Shown: positions 41,420-52,746, counted from the stretch's first letter. The stretch is 64,000 bases of DNA from JAGVPT01 sp964384415 (GCA_964384415.1 CAYLMV010000001.1:23473-87472), one strand, 5' to 3'. The notes: generated by a model from the sequence alone, not told the origin. Made by a program: numbers and translations.

Positions 41420-44400
41420 ATGAAACGACATGAAACAGAATCAATTTCCGCAACCAGAAAACTTCTGTTCTTCTTTGGAATAATGTTGTCGTTGCTCTCC
41501 ATGATCCAATCCAAGGGAGAGGCGCGGGCCATTTCGGAAGTTCAAGGAAAGAAGATTGCCTGTTTCCTTGCCGACGACTTCCCGACAGTGGACGCTCCGC
41601 GCATCGATCCGATCGTCTTGAGACGATCACTCAGGGAATTCGATGTCGAATATATCGCAAATGTGGATTCTGTCAGCGTCCGCCTTACAAACGCGCGATT
41701 TAAGGAACTCGTTCTTCCCTACGGAAGTGCTTTTCCGGTTCAAGCATGGCCCGCGATATATGATTTCCTTTTGCACGGCGGCAGTCTGGTCGTACTTGGA
41801 GGATCTCCCTTCCACCAGCCTGTCATCAGGGAAAGGGGAAAATGGGTTTTCGGAACAGCCCAGCCCACGTACGCCCACCGTTTATTGATCGGACCGGCAG
41901 ATTTAATCCTCCTGAACTCGTCGCCGTTCTATAATAGCAATTCCAGCATGATAGTTCCTGAGGGATCCGATTTCGATGCAAGCTCGTTGTCACTTCCCAC
42001 AAAGGTCTATGAGCTGACTGTCCGGTTCACAACTCGAAATGATTATACGAACGAAATCGGTACCGCCGGACCACGCGATGCTGTTATGCTGCCGCTTGTT
42101 CATATTGTCAACGGCAACGGCCTGCCGGTCGCCTCTCCCCTCGTGGAGATCGACCGGCTCCTCGGCGACGAAGCGGGAGGCCGATGGATTCTCGAAACCT
42201 CGGACGCGGTCCTGAGTGCATCGGCAATTGAGTATTGCGTCGGCAGGGCGCTGGAAGGATCTGCAAGGATCGAGAGCAATCCTTTCCAGGCGTGCGTCGA
42301 CGAAAATGGAATCCCTGAAGTCAGAGTAAATGAATTCCGTCCTCTCCCGGACAATAACGATCTTCCCTCTTCGCACGCGAATATTGTCGTTTCAAACTCT
42401 CAGGGCAAACAAGTTTTTGAATCATCGCTGGAATTGCGAGGCACGGCAGAATTCAAGTCAGGAATTGTGCAGATCAGGCCCGCCAAACCGTTAGAGCCAG
42501 GCTTCTACAAAGTGGAAGTCGGAGATCGGGGTGCGAAATGGAGACCTCATACATCCCTCTCAGGATTTTGGATAAGAGATACAAAACTCATGTCTTCGGG
42601 CCCTCACCTTTCCGTCTCACGGGATTGGTTGTTGAAGGATGGAAAAGTATTCCCCATCATCGGCACAAGTTATATGGCAGCCGACGCAGGAAGGAAATTC
42701 CTGATGGAGCCAAACCCATATTTATGGGAAGCAGATTTTGCGCGGATGGAAAACCTTGGGATCAACTTCGTCCGCGTTGGTCTCTGGACGGGGTGGCAAA
42801 AAATAGTGCTGGACCCTGGAGCGATGGACGAGGGATTTTTGAGATCGCTGGATGCGCTCATTCATACCGCTGCCAGGCATAATATCGTCATCTGTTTTAA
42901 CCTCTTCGCATTTCTCCCGCCGGCAAACGGTGGAACGAATCCGTACCTGGACCCGCGCGCGATCGAATGGCAGCATTCGTTCGTCTCATTGATTGCATCG
43001 CGGTACAAAAATACAGGTTGGATCAACTATGATCTCATCAACGAGCCGTCGTATTCGCCCCCCGACAAGATCTGGAAAGAGCTGCCGATTGGCGATGAGT
43101 ATGAACGTGCTGCCTGGAATGGATGGTTAACGGAGCATCATCGGGGTGATCCGGCTGAAACCCTCGACAATTGGCGCGACGGGAGCGGCGACCTGTTCTC
43201 CATGCCGGGCTCCGACGAATTAGCCTACCAGCAGATCAGAGAGTACCGGCGGCCGAGGAAGGGACTCGATTTCGAACTCTTCTCGCAAGATGTCATAACG
43301 CAGTGGGCCGGAGATCTTCGCGGCGTCATCCGTTCTGCAGGCGGCGATCATTTGGTCACGCTCGGACAGGATGAGGGGGGAATGTCCCTCCGCTCATCGC
43401 AGCAGTTCCACTTCCCATCTGTCGATTACACTTCCATGCACACATGGTGGCTCAACGACCATCTCTTGTGGGACGCAGTATCGTCGAAGGTTCCGGAGAA
43501 GCCAAATCTCATTTCCGAAACCGGGTTGATGCGCCTGGAGAACATCGACGGCGAACCTTGGCGATCCCCTCTCGCTGCGCGGGAACTCCTCGAGCGAAAA
43601 TTCGCCTATGCGTTTCAGGGGAGGGGTGCCGGCGTTGTCGAGTGGTGCTGGAACATCAACGAGTTTATGACCTCCGAAAACGAGGTAGGCATCGGCTTAA
43701 CCCGGGCAGACGGCACTATGAAGATTGAAACGGAAGTGATCAAGGAGTACTCGGACTTCTTCAGCAAGGCCGCTCCCTTTCTTGGCGACTACGAAAAAGA
43801 CTCGGTTCTGATCGTCATCCCGGATGCCAGATTGTTTTCGGGATTGCCGGATGCCATGACGGGAGTTCAGATGGTTGTAAGAACATTGGCAGACAATTTC
43901 GGGATAGTTCCGACTCTGCTGTCGGAGTTCAAGTTGTCGGAAGAGAGGCTAAGAGGCATCAAACTCGTCATCGTTCCGGATGCGGGAATGATTTCAGACA
44001 CCGCCGCGGTACAACTCTATGCAGCTTCGTTAAATGGAACAAAGGTCCTTTTCACCGGAGCCGTCGAAGGAAACGAGTACGGAAAGCAATCGCGAGCATT
44101 CCTATCACTGGGACTCTCCCCCGAGAGCCAGCCGGTAAGTCATTATGAATCAACGCACTGGAGCACGGTTTCTGGAGATCGGAATCTGCCCGTTACTTTC
44201 AGTTCGGGGAAAAGCGAATACCTTCGCAAGAGCAACTCGCAACAGCTTGATACTCTGAGAGGAAACGTCCTCAACGAGCCTCTCCCGATTGAATTAGCAG
44301 CGGAAAAAGAACCGGTGAACGCGATGCTGGATGCAGTCCTGAAATATGCCGGAATCCATTCCGATATTAGGGACACGCGTGTGGCGACAAGAATATTAGT

Positions 44401-44587
44401 ATCGGGGACATCGGCGCTTATTGTTTGCGTGAACGAATCATCGGTTAGTGTTACAAGGCAGGTCTCCTTCGGCGGGCACTGGATCGATATTCCCGTCGAG
44501 GCCGGGCGTACAAGACTTGTCCTTGTAGAAAGGCGAAGTGGAAAGATAATTGCCGCGACCGATGGAGAGCAGATCGGGCAGAAATGA
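41420..44587 (+). CDS. large secreted clan GH-A glycoside hydrolase with amidotransferase-like C-terminal domain
   Basis: 1055 residues. A signal peptide (about 10-35) leads into a roughly 370-residue N-terminal region that I do not recognise, beginning KKIACFLADDFP. A beta-jelly-like stretch follows, then a (beta/alpha)8 barrel from about 400. The likely acid/base is Glu542 in LINEPS and the nucleophile Glu700 in LISETGL, the clan GH-A pattern of GH5/GH35/GH42-like enzymes. The final part (ADNFGIVPTLLSEFKL, then LVIVPDAG) resembles the glutamine-amidotransferase-like trimerisation domain of GH42 beta-galactosidases. An exported beta-galactosidase or mannanase-like enzyme is likely. ATG 41420 is preferred over 41411 for ribosome-site spacing. 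Confidence 0.78.
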   Translation: MKRHETESISATRKLLFFFGIMLSLLSMIQSKGEARAISEVQGKKIACFLADDFPTVDAPRIDPIVLRRSLREFDVEYIANVDSVSVRLTNARFKELVLPYGSAFPVQAWPAIYDFLLHGGSLVVLGGSPFHQPVIRERGKWVFGTAQPTYAHRLLIGPADLILLNSSPFYNSNSSMIVPEGSDFDASSLSLPTKVYELTVRFTTRNDYTNEIGTAGPRDAVMLPLVHIVNGNGLPVASPLVEIDRLLGDEAGGRWILETSDAVLSASAIEYCVGRALEGSARIESNPFQACVDENGIPEVRVNEFRPLPDNNDLPSSHANIVVSNSQGKQVFESSLELRGTAEFKSGIVQIRPAKPLEPGFYKVEVGDRGAKWRPHTSLSGFWIRDTKLMSSGPHLSVSRDWLLKDGKVFPIIGTSYMAADAGRKFLMEPNPYLWEADFARMENLGINFVRVGLWTGWQKIVLDPGAMDEGFLRSLDALIHTAARHNIVICFNLFAFLPPANGGTNPYLDPRAIEWQHSFVSLIASRYKNTGWINYDLINEPSYSPPDKIWKELPIGDEYERAAWNGWLTEHHRGDPAETLDNWRDGSGDLFSMPGSDELAYQQIREYRRPRKGLDFELFSQDVITQWAGDLRGVIRSAGGDHLVTLGQDEGGMSLRSSQQFHFPSVDYTSMHTWWLNDHLLWDAVSSKVPEKPNLISETGLMRLENIDGEPWRSPLAARELLERKFAYAFQGRGAGVVEWCWNINEFMTSENEVGIGLTRADGTMKIETEVIKEYSDFFSKAAPFLGDYEKDSVLIVIPDARLFSGLPDAMTGVQMVVRTLADNFGIVPTLLSEFKLSEERLRGIKLVIVPDAGMISDTAAVQLYAASLNGTKVLFTGAVEGNEYGKQSRAFLSLGLSPESQPVSHYESTHWSTVSGDRNLPVTFSSGKSEYLRKSNSQQLDTLRGNVLNEPLPIELAAEKEPVNAMLDAVLKYAGIHSDIRDTRVATRILVSGTSALIVCVNESSVSVTRQVSFGGHWIDIPVEAGRTRLVLVERRSGKIIAATDGEQIGQK

Positions 44588-44653
44588 GTGCGAGATACGA
44601 GTTCTAAGTGATACGTAATTGGCAAGACAACCATCACAGGACAACTGCGCAAG

Positions 44654-46330
44654 ATGAATCGCAGAACATTCATCAGGACCACAGGCCTTTCTCTGGCTGC
44701 GACGTTTATCAGCGATTCCGCGTTCGCCTTAGGAAGTCAGCAACAGGAACAGTCGATCCATCTGCCGGATGAGGTATATGGAATCATCGACGGCGAAATG
44801 ATCCGGTTGGAGAAAGGAGGAAATGAACTTTGGACTTATAAAGATATCAGCGTCCGGCTTCAGAATACGGAGACCGGAACCGCGGTATTGATTCATGCGC
44901 CGAAGGTGAGACTCTCCTCCATCACCCTCGAATGGAAATATCCTAACGAAAGTTCTCCCCTACTGTTGAACGATCATTGGGAACGAACCTACGGAGACAT
45001 TTCGTGGCACGAGCCAACAGACCTGGAGATCCTCCCTTGGTATTTTTTGGAAGTGAACCGAGGTACCGCTAACGGATTTGGAGTAAGAACAGGCGCAAGC
45101 TCTTTCTGCTTTTGGCAAATCGCGAAGGGAGTCTTGAGTCTGACAATCGACACCCGATCCGGCGGGAATGGAGTGCTGCTCGCAGAGAGAGAGCTAAGAG
45201 CCGCGGAGATAGTAACCGTCTCTGGTGAATTGGATGAATCCCCTTTCCAGACTGCAATACGATTCGCAAAGCTAATGTGCGAAAAACCCCGGCTGTCGAA
45301 GGATCCGGTCTACGGGATCAACGATTGGTATTTTAGCTATGGAAACAACTCCGAGAAGCTGATCATGAAGCACACGGAAATGATGGCTCCGCTTGCAGAT
45401 GGACTGGCGAATCGGCCATTCTCGGTGATCGATGCCGGCTGGTTTCAGAATCCCCCTTCGCTGCCTGACGATTGCTGCTGGGGAGATACCATGGGGATGG
45501 CAAATCACAAATTCGGAGATATGGCATCGCTCGCCGGCAGGATACAAAATACCGGCATGCGCCCGGGACTCTGGACTCGACCTCTTTGTGCGAGCTACAA
45601 AGATCCTGCATCCCTGATCCTTCCTGTCATCAAAGGGAGGGAAGAAGGCAAGCCGGTGCTTGACCCGACGATTCCGGAAAACCTGGAGAGGATACAAAAC
45701 TATTTCAAACTCTATCGCCAGTGGGGATATGAATTGGTGAAATTCGATTTTACCTCTTTCGACCTTTTTGGCAAATGGGGATTCGAGATGCTGAAGGATA
45801 AATCTATGACGTCGACCGATTGGAGCATGCACGATTCCAGCAAGACCAACGCGGAAATCGTGTTGGATCTCTATCGTGCCATTCGTGGAGCCGCCGGTGA
45901 AACGTACATTATCGGTTGCAACACCTTCAGTCATTTATCGGCGGGCATTTTTGAGCTGAACCGCATAGGCGACGATACTTCAGGGAATGAGTGGCAAAGA
46001 ACGCTTACCATGGGGGTGAATACATTGGCGTTCAGAGGGATCCAACATAATACGTTTTACGCCGCCGATCCTGACTGTGTCGGCATCACTCCAAAGATCC
46101 CGTGGGAGAAGAACAGACAATGGATGAACCTTGTGGCGAAGAGCGGCGTCCCCCTCTTTGTCTCTGCACAGCCAGAGGCAATAGGATCGTTACAAAAGAA
46201 GGAAATCAAAGAAGCATTTGATCTTGCATCACGAAAAATGCCGATCGGTGAACCTTTGGACTGGATGGAGACACCTCTTCCGAAGAAATGGAAATTGAAC
46301 GGCGAGGTTGAGGTCTTTGACTGGAGCTGA
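44654..46330 (+). CDS. Tat-exported alpha-galactosidase-like glycoside hydrolase (clan GH-D)
   Basis: 558 residues with a twin-arginine leader, MNRRTFIRTTGLSLAATF. An N-terminal beta domain is followed by a barrel with VIDAGWFQ, GLWTRPLCA and LVKFDFTSF, whose Asp365 matches the clan GH-D nucleophile; RIGDDTSG (Asp440/Asp441) is a good acid/base candidate. Sequence between barrel strands differs from classical GH36, so it may belong to a lesser-known GH36/GH97-like group. It follows the GH-A enzyme by 66 bases on the same strand; together they could strip galactose side chains from plant polysaccharides. Confidence 0.78.
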   Translation: MNRRTFIRTTGLSLAATFISDSAFALGSQQQEQSIHLPDEVYGIIDGEMIRLEKGGNELWTYKDISVRLQNTETGTAVLIHAPKVRLSSITLEWKYPNESSPLLLNDHWERTYGDISWHEPTDLEILPWYFLEVNRGTANGFGVRTGASSFCFWQIAKGVLSLTIDTRSGGNGVLLAERELRAAEIVTVSGELDESPFQTAIRFAKLMCEKPRLSKDPVYGINDWYFSYGNNSEKLIMKHTEMMAPLADGLANRPFSVIDAGWFQNPPSLPDDCCWGDTMGMANHKFGDMASLAGRIQNTGMRPGLWTRPLCASYKDPASLILPVIKGREEGKPVLDPTIPENLERIQNYFKLYRQWGYELVKFDFTSFDLFGKWGFEMLKDKSMTSTDWSMHDSSKTNAEIVLDLYRAIRGAAGETYIIGCNTFSHLSAGIFELNRIGDDTSGNEWQRTLTMGVNTLAFRGIQHNTFYAADPDCVGITPKIPWEKNRQWMNLVAKSGVPLFVSAQPEAIGSLQKKEIKEAFDLASRKMPIGEPLDWMETPLPKKWKLNGEVEVFDWS

Positions 46331-46410
46331 ACGCTCTCCCGCGTTAAGCTCAATCATACTCAGACACCAAGAGGTGTCCCAGTTCGACGACGCCGAGGCT
46401 TTGCACAATT

Positions 46411-46558
46411 GTCGTTCCGACGGTCCCAAGGGATCTTCCAAAGGAGGCCCTTAGACCATTGGGGGAAAAGTCAGCATCGAGAGCGCATTCTAAGATTCCG
46501 GATGGAGTTTACCCCGCGTAATCGGGCGCCGGATTAACGAGAATAATTCGAACGGACA
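46411..46558. repeat. dispersed intergenic repeat, copy B
   Basis: About 148 bases matching 31965-32088 in blocks such as GGGAAAAGTCAGCATC, AAGATTCCGG, TGGAGTTTA, CCCCGCG and GAATAATTCG. It carries an extra insertion near 46431-46460 (AGGAGGCCCTTAGACC region). It ends five bases before the ICMT-like start and follows the GH-D gene, so it may contribute a terminator or promoter to those neighbours. Confidence 0.7.
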
Positions 46559-46563
46559 ATAAA

Positions 46564-47133
46564 ATGAACGCGAAAGTAATAACAATCATCGCAATTTCAT
46601 ACGCCTACGGATTCCTGGAATTCTACATTGGCCGGCGTCAGAGGCGAACCGGCAAAATCGTTCAATCTGGAGATAAGGGGAGCCTATGGCTCTTAACTCT
46701 CTCAATCGCGATTGGATATGCCCTTTCTTTCGGGGTTGGGGCGGCGGGAATTGGCAGGATGGGTCACTGGACCGCTTTCTTTGGCGTCGGACTTGCTCTG
46801 ATCATCGTTGGCTTGGGGATCAGAATCTACTCCATTAAAACGCTCAAGCAGCAATTCACCTATACGATCACTGAGATTGAAAACCATTCGTTGATTGAGT
46901 CCGGGCTCTACAAGTGGATCAGACATCCAGGATACTTGGGGCAGCTGATCATTTTCGCAGGAACAGCGCTCGGACTATCGAATTGGCTCTCCGTCGTCTT
47001 GATGATGACATCGGTCATGCTTGGTTATTCGTACCGGATGGGTGCCGAGGAGCGATTTATGCGGGAACATTTTGGCGATGCCTACGCGGGGTACCAGAAG
47101 CGGACCAAAAGGTTGATTCCCATGGTCTACTGA
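46564..47133 (+). CDS. isoprenylcysteine carboxyl methyltransferase-like membrane protein
   Basis: 189 residues with four to five membrane helices and the C-terminal methyltransferase hallmark LIESGLYKWIRHPGYLGQ followed by AEERFMREHFGDAYAGYQKR. These residues bind S-adenosylmethionine in ICMT/PEMT-type enzymes. Bacterial members methylate small lipids, phenols or phospholipids rather than prenylated proteins. The repeat copy B abuts its start and no ribosome site is clear. It is the last plus-strand gene before the uronate cluster and its partner is not evident. Confidence 0.85.
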   Translation: MNAKVITIIAISYAYGFLEFYIGRRQRRTGKIVQSGDKGSLWLLTLSIAIGYALSFGVGAAGIGRMGHWTAFFGVGLALIIVGLGIRIYSIKTLKQQFTYTITEIENHSLIESGLYKWIRHPGYLGQLIIFAGTALGLSNWLSVVLMMTSVMLGYSYRMGAEERFMREHFGDAYAGYQKRTKRLIPMVY

Positions 47134-47183
47134 GTTGCTGGAACCTCAAAAATACAATCGCGGGATATTTTCGCATTGGGGCT

Positions 47184-47840
47184 CTACTTCTTGAGTTTAG
47201 CCATTGCTTCCCGGAAATTTTTGGTGAGTCTCTCAGCGCGGTCAGTCAACACGGAATATTTTTCTTCTTCGATCGCCTTCTTGTCAAGCAAATCGCTTCC
47301 TATCCCAACCGCGACTGCTCCGGCAGCAACCCACTCCCCCACATTTTCGACCGTTACTCCTCCCGTCGGCATGAGCCGAATATGCGGGAATGGTCCGGCG
47401 ATGTCCTTAAAATACTTCGGGCCTAGCGAAGTTGCGGGAAATACCTTGATGACATCCGCCCCTGCGTTCCAGCCGGTGAGAATTTCGGTGGGCGAAAAGC
47501 AGCCGGGCATGCAGACAACGTCCTTCTCTTTGCACACAGACAGAATCTCCAGATTGAGAGCCGGTCCCACCACGAACTTGGCCCCCGCCTTGATTACGTC
47601 GAGCGCACCGGACTTGTCGGTGACTGTTCCGGCTCCGACGAGCACATCTGACGGGGCGTTGCGCGCCATTTCCGCGATGACATCGACAGCTCCCGGAACC
47701 GTCATCGTTATCTCAATGCATTTGACCCCGCCGGCTCTGATCGCGTCGACAACTTTAGAGAGCCGCTTCGGATCTTTCATGCGGATAACCGCGACAACGC
47801 CTGAGGCTAGAATTTGAGAAAGAACTTCTTGTCTTGACAT
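47184..47840 (-). CDS. eda: KDPG/KHG aldolase
   Basis: 218 residues, the class I aldolase family. The Schiff-base Lys is in DVIKVFPATSLGPKYF, catalytic Glu43 in CIEITM, and MPTGGV binds the phosphate. It splits 2-keto-3-deoxy-6-phosphogluconate to pyruvate and glyceraldehyde 3-phosphate, the final step for both the unsaturated-uronate (KduI/KduD) and hexuronate branches encoded upstream. GAGG lies seven bases before the ATG. It is the last gene of a long minus-strand uronate cluster and is 67 bases from kduD. Confidence 0.93.
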   Translation of the reverse strand: MSRQEVLSQILASGVVAVIRMKDPKRLSKVVDAIRAGGVKCIEITMTVPGAVDVIAEMARNAPSDVLVGAGTVTDKSGALDVIKAGAKFVVGPALNLEILSVCKEKDVVCMPGCFSPTEILTGWNAGADVIKVFPATSLGPKYFKDIAGPFPHIRLMPTGGVTVENVGEWVAAGAVAVGIGSDLLDKKAIEEEKYSVLTDRAERLTKNFREAMAKLKK

Positions 47841-47906
47841 GGAGATCCTCGTGAGATCAATCGTAGGTTGAGATTAAAGTTGAGTAAGAGAATCCGCTTC
47901 CCTCTG

Positions 47907-48662
47907 CTAGCGCGCCATCCAACCGCCGTCGACAATCAAGACGTGGCCGTTGACATAGTCAGATGCAGGTGAGGCGAGAAACACCGCCACCCCTTTCAGG
48001 TCTTCGGGCAAACCCCAGCGTCCCGCCGGAATCCGGTCGAGGATAGATTTTGCCCTAGCTGCATCTTCACGCAGCGGTTTCGTATTATTGGTGGCCATGT
48101 ACCCGGGTGCGATAGCGTTGACGGTGATGCCCCGAGAAGCCCACTCGTTTGCCAACGATTTGGTTACCTGGGCGACTGCTCCCTTGCTGGCAGCGTACGA
48201 TGGGACAAGGATGCCCCCCTGGAACGCAAGGAGAGACGAAATGTTGATGATCTTTCCGTACTTCCTCTTCATCATGTCTTTCGCTGCCGCCTGGCAAAAG
48301 AAAAAGACCGTCTTCGAGTTAATCGCCATGACATCATCCCAGTCTTTTTCAGAATAGTCAATTGCAGGCGTGCGTCGAATGATGCCGGCATTGTTGACCA
48401 GGATATCGACCTTCCCGAATTCTTCCAATGTTTGCCGCATGATCATTTCAATCGGCGCGATCGTGGAGAGGTCAGCAATGATATTGATGACACGCCTCCC
48501 CGCAGCCTTCACCTGTTCGGCTGTTTCCGAACAGCCGGTCCTGTCAACGAGCACGATATCCGCGCCCGCTTCTGCAAGCCCTACCGCCATCCCGGCTCCG
48601 AGTCCTGTGCTACCTCCTGTGACAATTGCCGTTTTACCTGATATGTCGAATCGATTGTTCAC
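47907..48662 (-). CDS. kduD: 2-deoxy-D-gluconate 3-dehydrogenase / DKII dehydrogenase (KduD)
   Basis: 251-residue SDR with TGGSTGLGAGMA for NAD(P), NNAGIIRRTPA and the catalytic YAASKGAVAQ. RRTPAIDYSEKDWDDVMAINSK and SILDRIPAGRWG are distinctive for KduD. It reduces 2,5-diketo-3-deoxygluconate made by KduI to KDG. GTG 48662 is used with GAGG five bases upstream. Its partner kduI lies about 10 kb upstream in the same gene array. Confidence 0.9.
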   Translation of the reverse strand: MNNRFDISGKTAIVTGGSTGLGAGMAVGLAEAGADIVLVDRTGCSETAEQVKAAGRRVINIIADLSTIAPIEMIMRQTLEEFGKVDILVNNAGIIRRTPAIDYSEKDWDDVMAINSKTVFFFCQAAAKDMMKRKYGKIINISSLLAFQGGILVPSYAASKGAVAQVTKSLANEWASRGITVNAIAPGYMATNNTKPLREDAARAKSILDRIPAGRWGLPEDLKGVAVFLASPASDYVNGHVLIVDGGWMAR

Positions 48663-48791
48663 TGTGCCCTCAAATGTTGGATAGTACCTTTTCCGGAAGA
48701 ATGACGTGGACGCTTTTCCCGCCTGAAAACGGCGGGATCAGCATGACAAACACAACTGCACTGAACTGAATGTCTTCTTTTGAGATGGCAT

Positions 48792-50246
48792 CTAGACAAT
48801 ATATGTCGACGACGCTGTCTCTCCGCCGCGGCCGGTCCAATTCGTATGGAAGAATTCGCCGCGCGGCTTGTCGACTCTTTCATACATATGCGCCCCGAAA
48901 TAATCGCGCTGCGCTTGCAACAGATTCGCCGGAAGACGTGCGTTTCTGAACCCATCAAAATAATTGAGAGCCGTCGCCATGGCCGGAACCCAGATGCCGT
49001 TAAGAATCGCAGTCGAGAGGACACGGCGCCATGCATCCTGCGAGCGGTCGATCGTCTCCTTGAAGAACGGATCGAGCAGAAGATTTGAGAGTCCCGGATT
49101 TTTGTCGAACGCTTCTTTGATCCTTCCAAGGAATTTGGACCGGATAATACATCCACCCCTCCAGAGGAGGGCGATACCTCCGTAATTCAAATTCCAGTGA
49201 TACTCTTCGGCCGCCGCTTTCAAGAGAACATACCCTTGCGTGTAAGAGACGATCTTGGAAGCATAGAGCGCTTGCGCCAGATCGTTAAGGAAAGCCTTCT
49301 TGTCACCAGTGAATTTCGGTTTCGGCCCCTGCAGGATCTTTGATGCGGCCACCCTGTCTTCTTTCGTCGCCGATAGACAGCGGCCATAGACCGCTTCGCT
49401 GATCATCGTTAGAGGGATTCCAAGGTCGAGCGAGGAGACGCTCGTCCACTTTCCCGTTCCCTTCTGCCCGGCCGTGTCGAGAATCTTGTCGACAAGGGGA
49501 GAGCCGTCGGCATCCTTGAAGGCGAGGATGTCCCGTGTAATTTCGATCAGGTAACTGTCGAGTTCACCTTTGTTCCATTGTTCGAAAACTTCGTGCATTT
49601 CCTGGGCCGTCATCCCGAGAAGCTCTTTCATGATTTGGTAGACTTCGCAGATCAGCTGCATATCGCCGTACTCTATGCCATTGTGAACCATTTTCACAAA
49701 ATGTCCTGCTCCGTTTTCGCCGACCCAATCGCAGCAGGGAGTCCCGTCGGCGACCTTTGCCGCGATCGACTGGAAGATCGGCTTTACATACGGCCAGGCT
49801 GCCGGTGATCCGCCCGGCATGATTGATGGTCCCTTCAAGGCCCCCTCTTCACCGCCGGAAACGCCGGTTCCGATGAAGAGAAATCCTTTCGACTCGAGAT
49901 ACTTCGTGCGGCGAATGGTGTCTGGGAAATGGGAGTTGCCTCCATCGATTACGATGTCCCCCTTTTGAAGATGAGGGATGATCTGTTCGATGAATTCGTC
50001 CACCGGTTTGCCGGCCTTCACCATCAGCATGATCTTGCGGGGTGTCGAGAGAGCCCCGACAAGCTCTGCGATTGAGTGTGTTCCGATAATCTTTTTGCCC
50101 TTTGCTCTGCCGTTGACAAAGTTATCGACCTTTTCGAGAGTGCGGTTGAAGACCGCGACTGTGAAGCCGCGGCTCTCGATGTTGAGGACCAGGTTCTCAC
50201 CCATGACTGCAAGTCCTACTAATCCGAAATCTGCCTTTTCATTCAT
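48792..50246 (-). CDS. gnd: 6-phosphogluconate dehydrogenase (decarboxylating)
   Basis: 484 residues, the full bacterial length. GLVGLAVMGENLVLNIESRG is the NADP fold, IDGGNSHFPDTIRR and TGVSGGEEGALKGPSIMPGG the substrate loops, and GHFVKMVHNGIEYGDMQL holds the catalytic Lys. It oxidises 6-phosphogluconate to ribulose 5-phosphate and CO2. It lies inside the uronate array between kduD and a PfkB kinase, although the standard hexuronate route does not need it. This suggests that 6-phosphogluconate is made from a uronate-derived aldonate here. Confidence 0.95.
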   Translation of the reverse strand: MNEKADFGLVGLAVMGENLVLNIESRGFTVAVFNRTLEKVDNFVNGRAKGKKIIGTHSIAELVGALSTPRKIMLMVKAGKPVDEFIEQIIPHLQKGDIVIDGGNSHFPDTIRRTKYLESKGFLFIGTGVSGGEEGALKGPSIMPGGSPAAWPYVKPIFQSIAAKVADGTPCCDWVGENGAGHFVKMVHNGIEYGDMQLICEVYQIMKELLGMTAQEMHEVFEQWNKGELDSYLIEITRDILAFKDADGSPLVDKILDTAGQKGTGKWTSVSSLDLGIPLTMISEAVYGRCLSATKEDRVAASKILQGPKPKFTGDKKAFLNDLAQALYASKIVSYTQGYVLLKAAAEEYHWNLNYGGIALLWRGGCIIRSKFLGRIKEAFDKNPGLSNLLLDPFFKETIDRSQDAWRRVLSTAILNGIWVPAMATALNYFDGFRNARLPANLLQAQRDYFGAHMYERVDKPRGEFFHTNWTGRGGETASSTYIV

Positions 50247-50320
50247 TATGATAGTTTTCGCTTTCTGATTGCTGTTATTCTTGGTTTATGCCTAATTGAG
50301 TGTTCATGTCTGCTGCAAAC

Positions 50321-51403
50321 TTACCGTTGGATGCGCGCCGATCCTCCCTTTGCAAATGCGCGAACCTGCTCGACTGTCGCCATTGAGGTGTCGCCGGGAA
50401 ATGTCGTCAACAACGCGCCGTGTGCCCAGCCAAGCTTTACTGCCTCTTCCGGCGTTTCGCCCGACAACAATCCGTAGAAGAATCCGCTGGCGAATCCATC
50501 GCCGCCGCCGACCCGGTCGAGAACGGCCAGATCGCATGTTGGGCCTGTGTACGTCTTGCCGTCGATCCACGCCACGGCACTCCAGCTGTGATGGTTGGTG
50601 GAATGAACTTCCCGGAGTGTGGTTGCGACAACTTTTACCTGGGGATGCTTCGCGATGACCTTATCTATCATGCCGAAGAATGCGCTGGGATCGAGCTTTG
50701 ATTTCGCTGCGACTTCCGGCCCCGGAATCCCGAGTCCCTTTTGCAAATCTTCCTCGTTGCCGACTAACACGTCTGCGTTCTCGACAATACGAGCAACAAC
50801 CTCGACAGCCTTCTTCTCTCCCCCCCAAATATTCCAGAGCTTCTCCCGAAAATTGAGATCGAAGCTGACAACAGCCCCGGCTTTTTTAGCCGCCTTCATT
50901 CCTTCGATAATGAGTTCCCCCGTCGTTTGAGAGAGAGCAGCGAAAATTCCGCCGCTATGAAACCAGCGCACGCCTCCTGCAAAAATGGCGTTCCAGTCAA
51001 AATCTCCCGGCTTCAATTGAGCTGCCGCTTCGTTGCAGCGGTTGTAAAATACCACGGGGGCTCGGACGCCCTGTCCGCGATCGCTGTAGACCGCCGCCAT
51101 GTTTGGGCCGTTCACGCCGTTATGTTTGAATCGTTTATAAAACGGTTTCACTCCCATCGCTCTTACCCGCTCCGCGATCATATCGCCGACGGGGTAATCC
51201 ACCATCGCCGTTACGATACCGGTGTTCATACGAAAGCAATCTGCCAGGTTTGCGGCGACATTAAATTCTCCTCCACTCGTGTGAATCTGGCACTCAGTTG
51301 CTTTTCTGAACGGAATGATGCCTGGATCCAACCTGTGAACGAGCGCTCCCAGGGAGACAAGATCCAATGCTCCGCCGGATTGAATTTTCAAACCATTACT
51401 CAT
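50321..51403 (-). CDS. PfkB-family sugar kinase, KDG-kinase-like (first copy)
   Basis: 360 residues. DRVGGGDGFASGFFYGL is the PfkB C-terminal signature with the catalytic Asp, VSFDLNFREKLWNIWGG the substrate-side region typical of 2-dehydro-3-deoxygluconokinases, and SGGEFNVAANLAD the N-terminal glycine motif. GAAGGAG precedes the ATG by six bases. A second, related kinase is encoded at 52837-53922; the two share the ending GGSARI followed by Gln or Lys and Arg. One copy very likely phosphorylates KDG; the other may act on an aldonate such as gluconate. Which is which cannot be decided from sequence. Confidence 0.85.
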   Translation of the reverse strand: MSNGLKIQSGGALDLVSLGALVHRLDPGIIPFRKATECQIHTSGGEFNVAANLADCFRMNTGIVTAMVDYPVGDMIAERVRAMGVKPFYKRFKHNGVNGPNMAAVYSDRGQGVRAPVVFYNRCNEAAAQLKPGDFDWNAIFAGGVRWFHSGGIFAALSQTTGELIIEGMKAAKKAGAVVSFDLNFREKLWNIWGGEKKAVEVVARIVENADVLVGNEEDLQKGLGIPGPEVAAKSKLDPSAFFGMIDKVIAKHPQVKVVATTLREVHSTNHHSWSAVAWIDGKTYTGPTCDLAVLDRVGGGDGFASGFFYGLLSGETPEEAVKLGWAHGALLTTFPGDTSMATVEQVRAFAKGGSARIQR

Positions 51404-51492
51404 CTATTACTCCTTCTTCTTTTGTCTTTTATATGACCGGGTCCGGATAGAACGCCCCGAGGCGAGCGCAGAAATCGAGTTGTTGCAACCGA

Positions 51493-52746
<1,254 letters not shown>

